Shown: positions 11,122-24,085, counted from the stretch's first letter. The stretch: DNA of 64,000 bases from Pyxicephalus adspersus (GCF_032062135.1 NC_092860.1:122972064-123036063), one strand, 5' to 3'. Notes: a model not told the origin generated them from the letters alone. Numbers and translations: made by a program.

Positions 11122-13419
11122 ACAGACAAAAGTTGCTTCCAGCAGCTGACACCTTTACAACTTGGTTCTTAAGGATCAGCATTTGCAGACTTGACAGTGG
11201 GTGTCAGTGAGCGCTTTTTAGCCACTCACTGCTGCTCCTATTTGTTCTCTATTGGGCTGCCATGGTTAGGAGCTACATGTAGTGTCAACCAGAAAGCAGT
11301 GATTCAGTGGTGTGAGGAAGCAGTAACCACATTACTACCTGACTTCCAGTTGGAACAGACATCCTGCCAAACCTTTAATGTAAACAGCCGGCGTGTGTTT
11401 CTAAACTATTAGAAACTAACTAACTGTTGCTAAAGTCTTTGTTCTAATCTTCGGCCAAGGTGAACCTCTTATCAGTACATATTATGTGTTGCTTCATTAT
11501 TAGAATATTTAAATACTCCAATGTTTATAGTCTGGGCACAGGTGCACTTTTTTTTAATTAAAAAGTGAACACATGTTGTAACGGTTGTTCCTATGCTCCT
11601 GCTATTGGCCACAAATGCTTTATAGTTTATGATATACAGTATATGATCCCCTCATTTATCACTTTTATAATAATATATTTAGAAAGAGACTTATAAAAAT
11701 AAATCTCAGTTGCTTTGCCCATCTTACCCCATGTATTGCATGACCCTTGGCAATCCAGGCTCCTCTACAAGTTGGTGTGGACCGCCCATAGGTCCCACTA
11801 TTGTCAGAATGCATTTCTAATTCCAGTACACACAGGGCAGCCTGGTTTCCCAGAACACTTAACTTTCCCTTTGAAAACAAAAGGAAGAGCCATCCATCAG
11901 CCATATTAAAGCTGACAAGATTAGGCAGGTCCTTTGCAGAAGTACAAGCAAATGCTACTCACAACTTCTGCTAGAACTAATCTGTTTGCTCAACTGAATT
12001 TGGTTCTGAATAGTCCTGATCCCATAGCACAGATATGACAGAGATTAGAGTGGGGAGGGGGGGGGGAGAAGGTAACGGTTTTTGTCTGCAGAGCACACAC
12101 ACATCATTGTTCCCTGTGCTGTGTCTGCTGTGTAAGTTGTCACCCCTCATTGGGCTGATGTTTTTGGAATGTCTATCAGGGAATTACAACTTAAAATGTC
12201 CTTATCTCATTGGAACTAGGTCAAATGTCTTTCACTAAAAATCACTTAAATTGATCTACTTTAGAAATATTTCACTCTAAACACTTAAAATATATTGAAG
12301 GATTTGCTAAAATAAAAAAAAAAAAGCCATCCCGTGAGTTCTGTAAAACTTTTTTTTTTTATTATTGCAGCTAAGTTTACCGAATTTTACTTAACAGATA
12401 TACAATATTAAATATATTTACTTTGAAAATGTATTTGGCATTTACTTTACAGTTTTAAATTTGTTCTTCTCCTATTCATGTTGCAGATTACCATATACAA
12501 CAGGACAATGTGACCAGTAGAGGATGCTATTCCTTTGCTTTTTTCTGTGCCAAATGATCAGTTTATTGATGATGGAAATAATATAAAGAGTTTCCTGGCA
12601 AAACACAAACATTACAATGATCATACAAGTGCCAGGCTACTGTTCAGTCCTTGCAAATGATTTACCATTGGAGGATACCATATTAATTTGTAACAAGAAA
12701 TGAGCTAGCACCAAGCACATACTGAAGTTCCTTAGCTATGTAATTTGTGAACCAAGCAAAATGGTTGATAGCAAAAAGCTATTTATTTTGACATTGCAAA
12801 CAAATTCGAATTGTATCTAGTTTGTGAGTCAATAAATTGTATTGATTTTACCCATTTATATTGTACTGACACTTTTTACATAACACAATATAGAGTTGTT
12901 TTTTTTTTTTTATAAAGCAATGATATCTACCTGTTATAAACATGCATTGATTTTTTATGTGCATTTTATGTTTTTAAAAAACTTGGAGACCCTGTCATCA
13001 GAATATTTTTTTAAATCTTTCAATAAGATAATGGGGTGTATGAATCTATAGATCTTCCCTGAGCAAAATCTTCTACCCCATCCGGCCTATAACACATACT
13101 TTTTGGTTTTCCTTTATAGATGAAGATATAATCACCTGAATTAACCAGCACTTGACATTGTCCCTTCCAGGTGTAGGGGACCCCTGATCCAGCACTGCAG
13201 ATGTGCGAGTCAGCCCTTGACTGCCCCGTCTTGCTGAGTTCATTGCTGCTGCATCAGCTTTTTCTTTTATAAAGGACCCAACTGTTAGACCACAAGACCA
13301 CAAGTGGTCAGTTAGAAGGGTCAGGTATCAATACCCTGGATATTAGCTTTAATGTATGTTAAGAATGTTTTTTAACTGTAAAAACCTCCATTGGGTAGAC
13401 ATCCAAAAACCCTACATCT
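11122..13419. other. Gene-free stretch
   Basis: Unique-looking sequence with poly(A) and poly(T) tracts near 12312 and 12348 and a poly(T) near 12900. Open frames at 11191-11412, 11665-11904 and 13073-13303 show no recognisable domain. Confidence 0.5.
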
Positions 13420-13870
13420 GATCTGCTGCAAACTTAACCGCACTCCCATTCAACTGAATAGGAGCAATTAGGAACCTACATTTGCAGGTCATGATGTGGT
13501 TGCGGTACAGTTGCAGTGGATTGCAGCCACATTCAGCTAAGCACAATATTTTGCTTCTGGTCACCCTTAAGCTTTTATTGACTTGAATGCAACTGCCTTT
13601 AACTGAAGCTCAAAGCTGAAGAGCAGTTTAAAGCAGTTGCAGTTGGAGGACTGACAAAGGAAGGGTGTAACTCATCTTTATCCATCAACTTCCTGAAAAG
13701 AATGAATCTCTGCAAACCGCAACCTCAACCATACTCAACTGCATGAAAACAGAGATTGAGGTTGAATTGTGGTTAATACGACAACAGCAGCAATGCGCAG
13801 TATCCAAGAGAGACGGCTGGCAACGGCTAACAGCAGCGGTTTGCAACTGCAGGTCCGAAAGGGGATTTGA
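13420..13870. repeat. Possible old MITE rich in gcagttgcag words
   Basis: The segment repeatedly uses related words on both strands (tgcagtggattgcagcc, aaagcagttgcagttgg, gcggtttgcaactgcaggtc; aaccgcaacctcaacc against gaggttgaattgtggtt). That gives local inverted-repeat character, typical of a decayed palindromic element. I could not define ends or a target duplication. Confidence 0.3.
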
Positions 13871-15254
13871 GGACTGAGCCCTTCATGGCCCCAAAATGTT
13901 GGCTTTTCAAACATGTTGTGACAATGCTTTTACAAAAAAGCAAGAATTGTATACTTTGGAGTGCTGGTGACTTTGTCATTTGGATGTGTGGTCAGCATAC
14001 TCGGAGACAATGAAGAGTTCCCCTTTGCTCCCCCACAAGCAAACATCAATTAGACATCAGAAGAGAAGACAAGTTATTTTAATCAAACTGAACATGACAC
14101 AATGCGTGCCTAGCAATACACTGACATTAGATACACTGACTTCAATAGATTATCAAGCTGAACGTTATCTATGTGCAGCAAAAAGTCTGTAGCCACAGAT
14201 CCTTGCTCTCTTTTAAATTTGATAAAATGTATACAACATTTCTTTTTGTAGTTAACACCAATTTGTATTTAAGTGTATAATTTATTTTATTTATAAAAAA
14301 CAAAACAAAAAAAATAGACATAATATTTATTATATAATTACATTTGAGTGTTGCTTTGAATTAAGGACAACTAATATAAACTATTATTTGATTTTAAAAA
14401 ATTAATAATGTGGTACATTCATTTTTGTAAGTTCTATATAATATGTGCTCAGTTTCTGCAAAAGTTTGGCTCAACATTAAACATGCATTAGTATTTGATG
14501 TAGCTGAAATGTATGTACTGTGTTCCAGAACCACGTTTGACACTTGTGATTGATGTGTTTGCAGCACATCTGGGAAATGCAGGCTACCAGCTTTGGAGAT
14601 GTATACAACGCTGCAAGCCATTAGTATGGAGGGTAAAGTTCACAAATGATGATCTGGTCGAAATTAGCGCCATATAGCCAGAGCCATCATACTCACAACT
14701 TCTGGGGCACTAAACTTATCTGTATGTAGCCACATTTCTTTTTATACTTTTTTTTAGTTATAACATATGGCTGATATTCTTGTAGCACTATACAGTTTGC
14801 AGCATATGAAACCATTATGACTCTATCAGACTTTGACTTAGTCAATTAGGTAAATGTGGATACTGGACTGATATGGTTTACAAGCCTTTCTCATCAAAGT
14901 CCTAACTGTGCAACACACCCAAAGTTTTTATCTCCCTAGTAAGTGGCTTAAGATTTATCTCTAGATAACTGTGCAGAAGGAAGATTACAGGCAACCCTCT
15001 GCTATGCATGTTTTATTTCAACATTAGATACTTCCTAAGACTCTTGTCTATGCCAGGGATGCTGATCTGGTGAAGGCGTATCCTCCCACCACTTTAGAAA
15101 CAGTTTACATGTTCTGTACAGAAGCAGGTTAGAATTTGCAATGCTGTTTTGTTTAATTGCTTGCTTCTGGCCCAAACTGTAGTTTTCATTTTAAAGTAAC
15201 ACCAACATTAATTTGCAATAACACATATCAACTGATCAGGGTTTCTTTTTCGCT
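13871..15254. other. Gene-free AT-rich stretch
   Basis: Contains a poly(A)-rich patch near 14290-14340. No exon or RNA gene recognised. Confidence 0.5.
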
Positions 15255-15309
15255 AATGTACAGGGTTGCATAATATGTTGGCGCTATATAAATACTTTTT
15301 AATATTAAT
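15255..15309 (+). mobile_element. Short LINE/SINE tail fragment
   Basis: aatgtacagggttgcataat followed by atgttggcgctatataaata matches the end of the LINE tail, including the ggcgctatataaat core and a decayed AT-rich end. Confidence 0.6.
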
Positions 15310-15798
15310 ACATTGCAGTCCAGTGGCTTTTTTACAGTTCACTGACAACAAGAAACAACACAGTTATTATGTAAGGGTTAGAGGATGTAACCACAGTGCC
15401 CAATGGGGGCCACACCCAGAAGTGTGTCATTTGTAAAAGAAATTTCAGCCACCATAGCTCTACAACAAAACCAAGATCAGTAACTTTGGTGGTAGGACAG
15501 TTTTTTTTAACAATTTCCATCCAGGCTAGGCATTTTAAAAACTTTTTTTGTCCAGTCCCAGTCATTCTAAAGAACCCTTTATAAAGATTTTATCAACCTT
15601 TAGGATAATAACATAAAAAAATGTTTAACTTTAAAATAGAAAGCTCACTTTTTCTAATACATTTGTGCATTGGTATATAATGTAATAATGAAAGTAGATG
15701 CACAATATCACATGAAAATCTAATATCTCAGTAAGATAAAGGAATTAGAACATTTATAGGTTTCTACTTTTTGGGGCCCTTCCTCAATTGTATAAATA

Positions 15799-15833
<35 letters not shown>

Positions 15834-15835
15834 TT
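15799..15835. repeat. (TG)n / (TATG)n microsatellite
   Basis: An uninterrupted run of TG dinucleotides passes directly into a short run of TATG tetranucleotides. Confidence 0.9.
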
Positions 15836-18031
15836 ATGTCTGGGTATTTAAGTAGATATATATGAATATACACATACACATGAGTGCATATGCAGTGTCT
15901 GTACAGAGTAGTGCTATGCTTCAAAAGAATGGAGGTGCACTATGCACTATGAATGTTGCATACACTTGACCCCTGCACTAGGTACATTACATACACCTAA
16001 ACAATGCATGTAAATTGGTACTGGATTGTATTGGATGTACACTTGACATTTATAATTTACAGACACTGATCCCTGCACTATGTACATGTACATTACTGTT
16101 TACTACTGTTAACATTACATGCTTGTGACCCTGTAGTCCGCGTATTACATAATCTAAACCTGGAACAAAGTAGCTCGCACCCATTATTCCCCACACAGTG
16201 CCACATCAGTGTTCTCTTTGCCATACATATGGGTACACAGATCTTGGTCATGCTCATTGTACCAATACCACCCAATGTAATAATCAGACATAAATATGTA
16301 GTATAAGTAAAAACTGACTCCTGGAACTGTCACATAAAAGAAAACATTTGGTGGTGTTAATAAAAGCCTGTCTCTGTTTTTCTATACTCATTATAACTAA
16401 ACATATTGGTTTACCCAGGCTTGTTGAGCCATGCCCACTTTAAATAACCACATCTATTTTTGACCACAACCAACTCCCTACACCACCTTGGATATTATAA
16501 AACATAAAGGAGATATATAATATCTACTACATTATATAGTAAACATTGCATATTACTTTTCTGCTGTACAATATACATCTTATTTTTTCTTCAGTGTAAT
16601 ATATTGTGTAGCTTAATAAACCAGCAAGCACCAGCATTGGTATGTTATATAAAGGTTGCACTGATGCTGTCTGAATTTGTGTTCACTGTTTGTTGTCCAG
16701 AGGGGTTATCTAAGGGTAATCTGAATTCTGCAGGACCTCCTAGAATTTCTTTTTAATTATATTCACATGTTACTTCACAGCATTTCACAGATGCTGGCAA
16801 TTCGCTGCCTGGCCATAACCAGAAACTGTACCATAACTAAAGCTGACCAGTAGAGGGCAGTACATGTCAAGCTAGGCATTGCCAGCTCAACCGGTGGAGG
16901 AGGTCGACCACTTTCCCAGCCACAGCTTTCATTCATTATCTCGCTGCAGGATCCCAAGGGAGAAAAATAAAATCCTAATAGTTCTGATCCCGCAATGCCA
17001 ATTGTGTTTTTATCTGGATATATAGGTAACTGTATGTAACAAGTTGCAACAGGAAAAAAAATGTATCAAATACCAAAATTATTAAATGCCATTCAAATGT
17101 ATTCCTAAATACTTTTGCTAAGAGAACTTTGTGAGCTGCAATTGCTGATCTGCTTTTGAAAATTCTGTTTTCCTGGCTCTCTTTGTGTTCAGTGATGACT
17201 GATCCTGAGCAAGCACATGGACATAAACAGAAAGCTTCGGATCTGGCCCAGATACTGTTGGGTTTTCGGTCTGCCAGGATTTCCCAAAAACACAGCTAAT
17301 GCAAGGGTATTTTTTCCTCTGCCATCTGGGTTTATTATGTGCACCACTATGGAACTCCTAATTTTGCTGTATCAACCAATGAGGCTGCAACTATTGCCAC
17401 ATTGGCACTGTGTTGCGCAATTTTTCCTTAATGTAAGGTGCAGCACTCCATCAGTTTTCTTCCCCAGTCTCTGGCCCATTGACCTTCAAATGTTACCAGG
17501 TAAGCACCTGATACAGTATATGCTGTGATAAATTTTTGCATATTCTGTGATGCATTGTCAACATGCTTTGTTCATGCATTGGGACTGCGTTTATCAAAGA
17601 AAATCTGTTCGGCAAGCAATACTGGACTGCTGAACTACATCCAATAACATGATTGTCTTTCTGGTTTTATACCCTCTAGATCACTGGCAAAAATCAAGAA
17701 CTCACTAGTAAAGTAAGGCCAAAGCCAGATTGTCAAAAAATCTAAAAGCATTGCATGTGCACGACAACCAGGGAACTGGTATTTTCAGAAAGAGAAGCTT
17801 ATTTACACCCCCAAGCATAGGTTTCCTTTAATGTATATATGCAGTAATTCTGGAATTTTTATAGCATTGCACTTGCATAATTATTTGGTTTTCTTCCAAA
17901 GGACCCTGAAAACACTTTATCGCTGGTGGAAGGTGACCTTCCGCCACCACCAAAGGTGATTCTTTTGCTTATCTCATCCCACCTTCTGGGCATCTCAATT
18001 GGTCTGTATGGCCAGTCATCTCTACCAACCA
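15836..18031. other. Gene-free stretch
   Basis: A 103-codon open frame at 17217-17528 has no recognisable motif. From about 17920 the translated frames begin to look faintly retroelement-like, continuing into the next feature. Confidence 0.45.
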
Positions 18032-18155
18032 GTAGAGTTAATAGTGGAAGACCAAAGCACCAACTTCCTAGCTGAAGTCAATGATTTCTGATGCAAATTA
18101 GCTTTAACCACAGGAATACTCTACAACCCTTACTGATAGTTAAAACAGCATATTG
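18032..18155 (+). pseudogene. Possible Ty3/gypsy- or retrovirus-type integrase remnant
   Basis: In one frame this stretch reads VELIVEDQSTNFLAEVNDF, then a stop, then CKLALTTGILYNPY. Integrase cores of LTR retroelements have a 'DQGTNF' block, a cysteine-containing helix and a 'PYHPQ' block in that order, and this reading follows the order with in-frame stops. A possible continuation (LKQ) lies shortly after. If real it is an old broken copy with no long terminal repeats visible nearby. The match is by eye and short, so chance resemblance cannot be excluded. Confidence 0.3.
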
Positions 18156-20300
18156 CAGGAGTGGTATCATACTTTATAACTGAAAGAGGAAAACACATTA
18201 AAGATAGTAACCAAATTCAGATGTTGACATTCAGCTATTATACCCTGGGGTACAGAACTTAGAATTAAAACAGTTGATTTCACATTTACAGATATTCCCC
18301 AAATTCCCCAAGCATCACCTCTCCCCCATAATGGTCATGATAATACATACAAGCCTATGCTCCAATAATGGGTTTAAATCTGAACCAAAACAAAAATATG
18401 TTGTGTGCAAGCTATATTATGCATTGGGTTAGAAAGATGTAAAAAATAAACAAAGCATCCAACTGTTCATAAATTCTGGAACAAACAGTGAAGAAACCAA
18501 GGGGACCATAGAGTAGGATAAGCAAACTTCACCAATATAGGCCCCTACACTAAACACATAGAGAAGAATGAATGGGTCAAACACCTAAATTGAGTTGAAA
18601 TGTCACAGTCCTCCATCAATTAGCGTATTATACTACTGCAGCCTATTAGCAAGCTGTCTTTAAAAAAATTAAACACTTCATAAGTGTTGTAACTTTTGTA
18701 GGTCTGTGCAAGTAAAATAAACTTGGAAGATTGCAGAATTACATTAGTTTATTATCTATTATCCAAGCCAAGGTTTCCTGCCAAGTTTAAGTGTCATTTC
18801 CAGTTGTCAGATCCAGCTGATATCCCCAAAGTTTAACATTTACATTTATCTACCAAGTTTTTAATATAGGCCAGCTGACTGTAACATTGCACAACTTTTT
18901 CCAAGCAGATGTGGTTCTGGCCCCTCTGTTTTTTAGAACTGCTTCCAGGTGACCTTGTCATATCATCCACAAGTTGGCATGTCACATTTGGGTGTCTTCT
19001 AACGTTATCTTTTTTACTTCCTCATGCTGCGTTAAACCATTTAGCTCCTAATTAGCAGATCATTATGTGATCATTGTTTATTGTTATTCTGTTTTATGGT
19101 TAAATATTATCAATGACTGCTCTAGTCTATATCTATATTTTTATAGCTTTTGCATACACTTTGACAAATTTTTACATACCAAGATTTGTAATGCACATAT
19201 CAGGATCTAGCAGTAGATATTCAAGTGACCTAATTTCGACAGACAATCTCTGTTGAAAAATCATCTGATCATTCCTTTTGGCATTGATTATTCAAATAAG
19301 TGCCTAGGCACGTCACTAGCCATCAATGGTTTATTTCAGGTAATCCAACAGGAGATATTATCTTTCCAGGCAAACACTATATTTAAAACATAATCTTCTA
19401 TAAAAAATATAAAGACATACATTGGTTTATACCATGAGTGAAGAATAACTTCACTGCCTGTGTAATTGATTGCTGTAGACTTTTAAAAATCTGTACAGGA
19501 AGCATCTCCTGTAACAGAAGATGAAGGGTGTAAAGGCGCTAAACTCCATTACTTTTGCTGTCATTTTATCTAATATTTAATATATGGTATGTATTGATGG
19601 CTCTTCCATTAATTATATAATACTCATACTGACAAACAGAAAAATCAGTCCTTTTTTATGATGCAATTTCAAAACTCGAATGTATCATCCTGCTTGATAA
19701 AAAACAGATCCACAGGCCACAAATCTTTCTTCTGATGTCTTCAGCCAGCAATAAGTTAAGTAACCTTTCACCTCTGGTTCATGCAGGGCTGTCACTCACA
19801 TTTGAACTGTTACTGATAACCTTCCAAGGACTCTATTGATGACATAATGAGAACAGACTCTGCCAATGTGAATGGTACAGTGTACTCTATCATGAACAAT
19901 TAAAGTAAGACAAAAGCACATCAACACGTTCCACCTTTACACCCAGCATCCTCACATACAACACAGCTTCAGTTTTTGTCCATGGTGATCAGAGCTGTAA
20001 TACACATACATACACTAGCAGCAAAAAGCAGAGTTTAGATAGAGTTGTGATATAAAACGTAGTCAGATCCTTAGAATAGGAATAGACTTTTTGATGTCAG
20101 ATGTCAGAATGAAAACAGAACAGTCACAAACTAACAAAAAGATGAAATAATTAAATGCAATTATTGTAAATAATTAAATGTAAATACCCAATTTTTTTCA
20201 GTTGTTTTAGTTTTAAGTCAGTTTTAATTCGCAGTCTGGTGACAAAAAGCAGGCACAAAGATCCCCTAGCTTTAATTATTTAGTAGTGCCAAGTTGTACA
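18156..20300. other. Gene-free stretch
   Basis: AT-rich unique-looking sequence. Local direct repeats of aataattaaatg occur near 20145-20180. No gene recognised. Confidence 0.5.
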
Positions 20301-20305
20301 CATTG

Positions 20306-20476
20306 GGCCTGATCTCCAAGACTGGATAAGATAGAGTATCATGGTCTATCCCAGGTGAATTACCCAAGGGAACCTGTGTAATTCAGCAAATCCTGCCCCA
20401 GATCTATTCCAGATCTGCTGGATCACCTAGGTTTACCCATGGTAGTCTATCTTCTCCAATCTTGCCACATCAGGCA
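20306..20476. mobile_element. Palindromic MITE, family A, variant copy 4
   Basis: A shorter variant of the family: ggcctgatctccaagactgg on the left, ccaatcttgccacatcaggca on the right, with gagtatcatggtctatccc against ggtagtctatc in the interior. It is flanked by CATTG at 20301-20305 and 20477-20481. The second CATTG also flanks the next copy, so the two elements sit side by side with three CATTG motifs. Confidence 0.75.
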
Positions 20477-20481
20477 CATTG

Positions 20482-20674
20482 GGCCTGATTTATTAAAGCT
20501 CTCCCAGGCTGGAGAGGATACACTTTCATCAATTAATCTGTTACAGGATTCAAAGGATTTGCCAGTAAATAGCAAAAGACTTTGAAGAAATGTATTCCAG
20601 GTTTGCTGGATCACCCAGCTTTACTAATGGAAATGTATTCTCTACAGCCTTTAAAAGCTTTAATAAATCAGGCC
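20482..20674. mobile_element. Palindromic MITE, family A, copy 5
   Basis: Terminal inverted repeats are ggcctgatttattaaagctc and its mirror (aagctttaataaatcaggcc). A perfect 5-bp direct repeat, CATTG, flanks the element at 20477-20481 and 20675-20679. It has no coding capacity. Confidence 0.85.
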
Positions 20675-22269
20675 CATTGTGTACGAAAACCTAAAACACC
20701 CTTTTCTCATTCATCCTGAAAAAGTTTAGACTTGTCAGCCCCTACAATTTCATTTCAAAGTTCATACGTTCATGTTCTTTTGCTGCACTGAAAACCTAAG
20801 CAGTGTTTACAGAACCAAGTTCACCTTTGTGAACTATAAAACACTTACCCCTGGAGTATAGGATAGGAGAGGTGTTCTGAGGTCTTGACCCAGTTTATAG
20901 ATATGGTACAGTCAGAAAATAAAGGAAACAAATTCTGAGACGAATAGAAAACCAATGCAACCTCATATCTTGGAACTGGTAAGCTGCAATATATTATCTT
21001 TTACTTTCTGGGTTTAGATACACTTACATTCTATAAACAATTACATTGGAGTGATCTATGACAGATTTGGAATTCTTCAGTTTGCTTTTTTTTCTGCTAA
21101 ATTCAGAATGTGGTTTTTCTAAAGCATTGGAATATCACTTTTGAAAATATGTACTTGGCTGTTGTGAAATCAGATTAAAAAGTAATAAATCTCACATTTC
21201 TTTAACACGGAGAAGCCAACCTTATTTTAAAAAAATAAAACACATATGATAGTATTCTAGTATTCCACCCAATGTATGTTTTTTGTGTAGCTTCCCTGGG
21301 TACCATGCTTTTCCAGTAAACATCTTGCCATTTAGTCTACAATTTAATATTCATTTTATTAACCACAACCATAATACTGATATATTCATAGCTAAATCGT
21401 TAAGTGGACTTACCTAGCGTATCTGATATTCAAATGAGGAACGCTAAAGATACATTGTGAGATTTTTGTAATTCATTGTGGTGCTTAGACCATTCATTGC
21501 TGCTCTGCATGGCGAGACATTGGCTACTATTGTTACAAGTAGAGGTGTCTTGAAGTTTACAAAGGTATGTTTGACTTTCTAAAAGGAGAATCCACCAAAA
21601 ATGGCAGATTCCATCTACATATTTACATATATATTCACTTTATGTTAACATATTATTGGCTTAAATGATTAAGGAAAAGAAAGGTTGTACATATTTGAAA
21701 ATATTAGCTAAGTACTTTCTATTAGGTAAGGTAAATTCTATTTGTGACTGCAAAAGTAGCACTTGTATTTCCTAAACTAAACTCATGCTGTAAATACCCA
21801 TGGCATACCATAGCATAAAAAAATAATTATGCTCCTACTGATGACCGCTCTGAAATTTGATAACCCAAACAGGCCAAAGGTATTCAGGGCAGCCAGTTTC
21901 AACAATTTTCCTCATTAAAGTATACAGGGAGGCAAAGTACTATAGAGGACACCTGTTACCCTAGCCAGCCTTATGTGCGTTGGGTTTTAGAAATACCTCC
22001 CTTTAGTTCTCTTATGTATCTCATGTGATGAACTATACACCCCCAACATCATCCTGCTGTGCTGCTCCCACCCATCCTTACTACAATTAGCGGCATTCAA
22101 TTTTTGATGATGTAGGACTTGGTGAATCCTCCTGGATTCTGTAGCGTCATATATTTTGATATATGTCACTGGAATTCCAGGGGTGCATACTTACAAATGA
22201 TCTTTATCCAAACGTTGGTATATGTATGGGTCTTTATAGATAAGGTATCTTTCTCACTTCTTTTCAAAG
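20675..22269. other. Gene-free stretch
   Basis: AT-rich sequence without recognisable exons, RNA genes or repeat ends. Confidence 0.5.
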
Positions 22270-22580
22270 GACTAAGGTTCTGTGTTGACAGGCTTTGGTT
22301 TACTAGAACAGAATTAGTATTCCCATAGAAGTAGAATGCAAAATCTGCTTACGTCAGGTCAGAAATTTATCTGCAAATGAATATTGAATTATCTCAGAAG
22401 CTTCTCAAACTGATATCAGGCTGATTCTATCGATACAATCCCCAAGCCCATCAACACAGACTCCAACCCTACTTTTTAGGAGCCTAGAAATTTGCAGATA
22501 CTATCATATAACAATAGTATTTACAGACAATGCCAGTGAATACATTACAGTAGTTTACAAGTCATTTACAACAAATATAA
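22270..22580 (+). repeat. Local duplication, copy 1 (without MITE)
   Basis: Blocks shared in order with 23233-23838 include gttgacaggctttggttta, atctcagaagcttctcaaa, ttaggagcctagaaattt and ttacagtagttta. The copies are diverged and copy 2 carries an extra MITE. A (GTAT)n run follows at about 22585-22610. Confidence 0.7.
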
Positions 22581-23232
22581 AATGTATGTTGTATGTATGT
22601 ATGTATGTGGATAAATTAACACTATTTGTTTTTGTACCAATAAAATTGCTAAGTAGGGTGTTGTAACTAGTAAAGAGTGCAATGCTACAGTTAGTTGGAT
22701 GGTAAGTGGTGATGAGACAGAAAAACTAATGCAATATGTGTTTTATCAACAAAAAACAAGAACTGCAGCACAAATTGTTCTTTAGTGGTTTGCATTTCTT
22801 ATAAAGCAGTGACAGTATTACAGTCAGTTTGACATTGTCAAACTTTGGCTATTTGTTCTCTCTTCCACGTTACTCTCCTGTTCTGGAAGCAGATCTTGAT
22901 GTGCGCCTATGACAAGCCAAACTTGGAACAGCCAGCTCAACCATTTGTGGTCAGAAGATAAAGCAGCTGCACTGAAAATCTCTCTTCTCTTCCAATTCAT
23001 GTCAGTCTGTGTCTGCCATGATATCTCTTGTATCAGAAAAACAGCAAATTTTACCATGGATTGATTTATGAAATGTCCCATTGTATAATTTTTAGTAAGT
23101 TAAGGTGATTGTGTCAGGCAGAGGTTACAATTTTAAGTTAATATTTTTTTAATAAGGACCTATTTAAATGTTTTAGTTGTCGTAGGAAAAAGAATAGAGT
23201 AGGAAATGTTCCATAGGAGCTAGTGACGTTTA

Positions 23233-23838
23233 AGACTAAGAGTCTGTCTTGACAGGCTTTTGTTCCCTACCATGGGATTTGCATTACCATAAAAGTGTAA
23301 TGATAAAATTCACTCTCAGCAGGTCAGATGTGGGGCAGAAGGAGGTCAAATTAAGCTGAAATGCAACTATCAATGAATTTTAAATGATCTCAGAAGCTTC
23401 TCAAATTGATGCCACTGACAAAAGCCCAAAGCCTGTCAACACCCTTAACCCTTCGACCCTTAAGATACATACACACGTCCAATGGTTCTCGCCCGATAAT
23501 TGGCTCAGGGCCGATTATCGGGCGAGATTCTGGCCTGTGTACAGTGCCAGTCGTACATTGTCCGTACAACGGTCCTGGCTCCATCCCTCTCCCCCTCCCC
23601 TCTCCATAGAGCAGAACGGTGCTGTATGTACAACACTCGTTCATGTATCGCGCAGAGCTAGTCGTTGGATAGGATCATGAAAGATCCTTTCCAATGACTA
23701 TTATTGAACGTGTGTATGCGGCTTTAGCCTGATTTTTAAGGAGCCTAGAGATCTGACAATATCCTGTAAATTTTGTACATTGATAAAATGCTAATTAACA
23801 TTTTACTGTAGTTTAACTAATCACAACAAATACAAAGG
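23233..23838 (+). repeat. Local duplication, copy 2 (interrupted by a MITE)
   Basis: Matches 22270-22580 on both sides of a 261-bp insertion: cttgacaggcttttgttcc and atctcagaagcttctcaaa before it, ttaaggagcctagagatct and ttttactgtagttta after it. Copy 1 therefore represents the empty site. Confidence 0.7.
23463..23723. mobile_element. Harbinger-like MITE with TTA target duplication, copy 1
   Basis: The ends are AGATACATACACACG and, reversed, AGCCGCATACACACG. TTA flanks both sides (23460-23462 and 23724-23726). The 3-bp TWA-type duplication and short inverted ends are those of PIF/Harbinger-type elements. The interior is CpG-rich compared with surroundings and holds an inverted repeat (cgcccgataattggc / gccgattatcgggcg at about 23491-23525). 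The empty-site duplicate at 22270-22580 supports the boundaries. Open frames on both strands here are artefacts. Confidence 0.7.
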
Positions 23839-23867
23839 TAGATATACATATATACTGTAAATCTTAC

Positions 23868-24085
23868 AACATTTGTTCTGGACTGTTCCTTGAAGAATAC
23901 CAACAAGGAGGTGAGTGAAAGACTTACCATTACTATTTGGAAGAACTTTAGAAGGAGCAGTCAGATAAATGGGAAGTGGACCCAGCAAGAGCAGTGTCAC
24001 TGATACCAATATAGTTCAGGATCTGGGGTAGAAGAGGGTGATTGATAGTATCAATGCAGGAAATGTCCAGAAGCAGGTATAGAAA
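23868..24085 (-). pseudogene. Decayed non-LTR reverse transcriptase fragment
   Basis: On the minus strand, one frame reads LLLDISCIDTINHPLLPQIL and then GISDTALAGSTSHLSDCSF, as expected around RT motif A (usually LDLSAAFDTVDH) and the following helix. A frameshift later another frame reads SFTHLLVGILQGTV, the position of the usual GVPQGSVLG block. The spacing and order fit CR1/L2-type LINE reverse transcriptases. Frameshift and substitutions make it non-functional. It may derive from the same LINE clade as the tails at 39113 and 46580, but no overlap proves that. Confidence 0.6.

Noticed and set aside
17217..17528. 103-codon open frame
   Set aside because: No motif or homology recognised; unsupported by any neighbouring exon-like sequence.
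20482..20674. Transib as the source of family A
   Set aside because: The 5-bp duplication would fit, and CACAATG can be read across the right flank of this copy, but that word includes the target duplication and is absent at other copies.
23384..23680. Several overlapping open frames on both strands
   Set aside because: They coincide with the CpG-rich Harbinger-like MITE and reflect its inverted-repeat structure.
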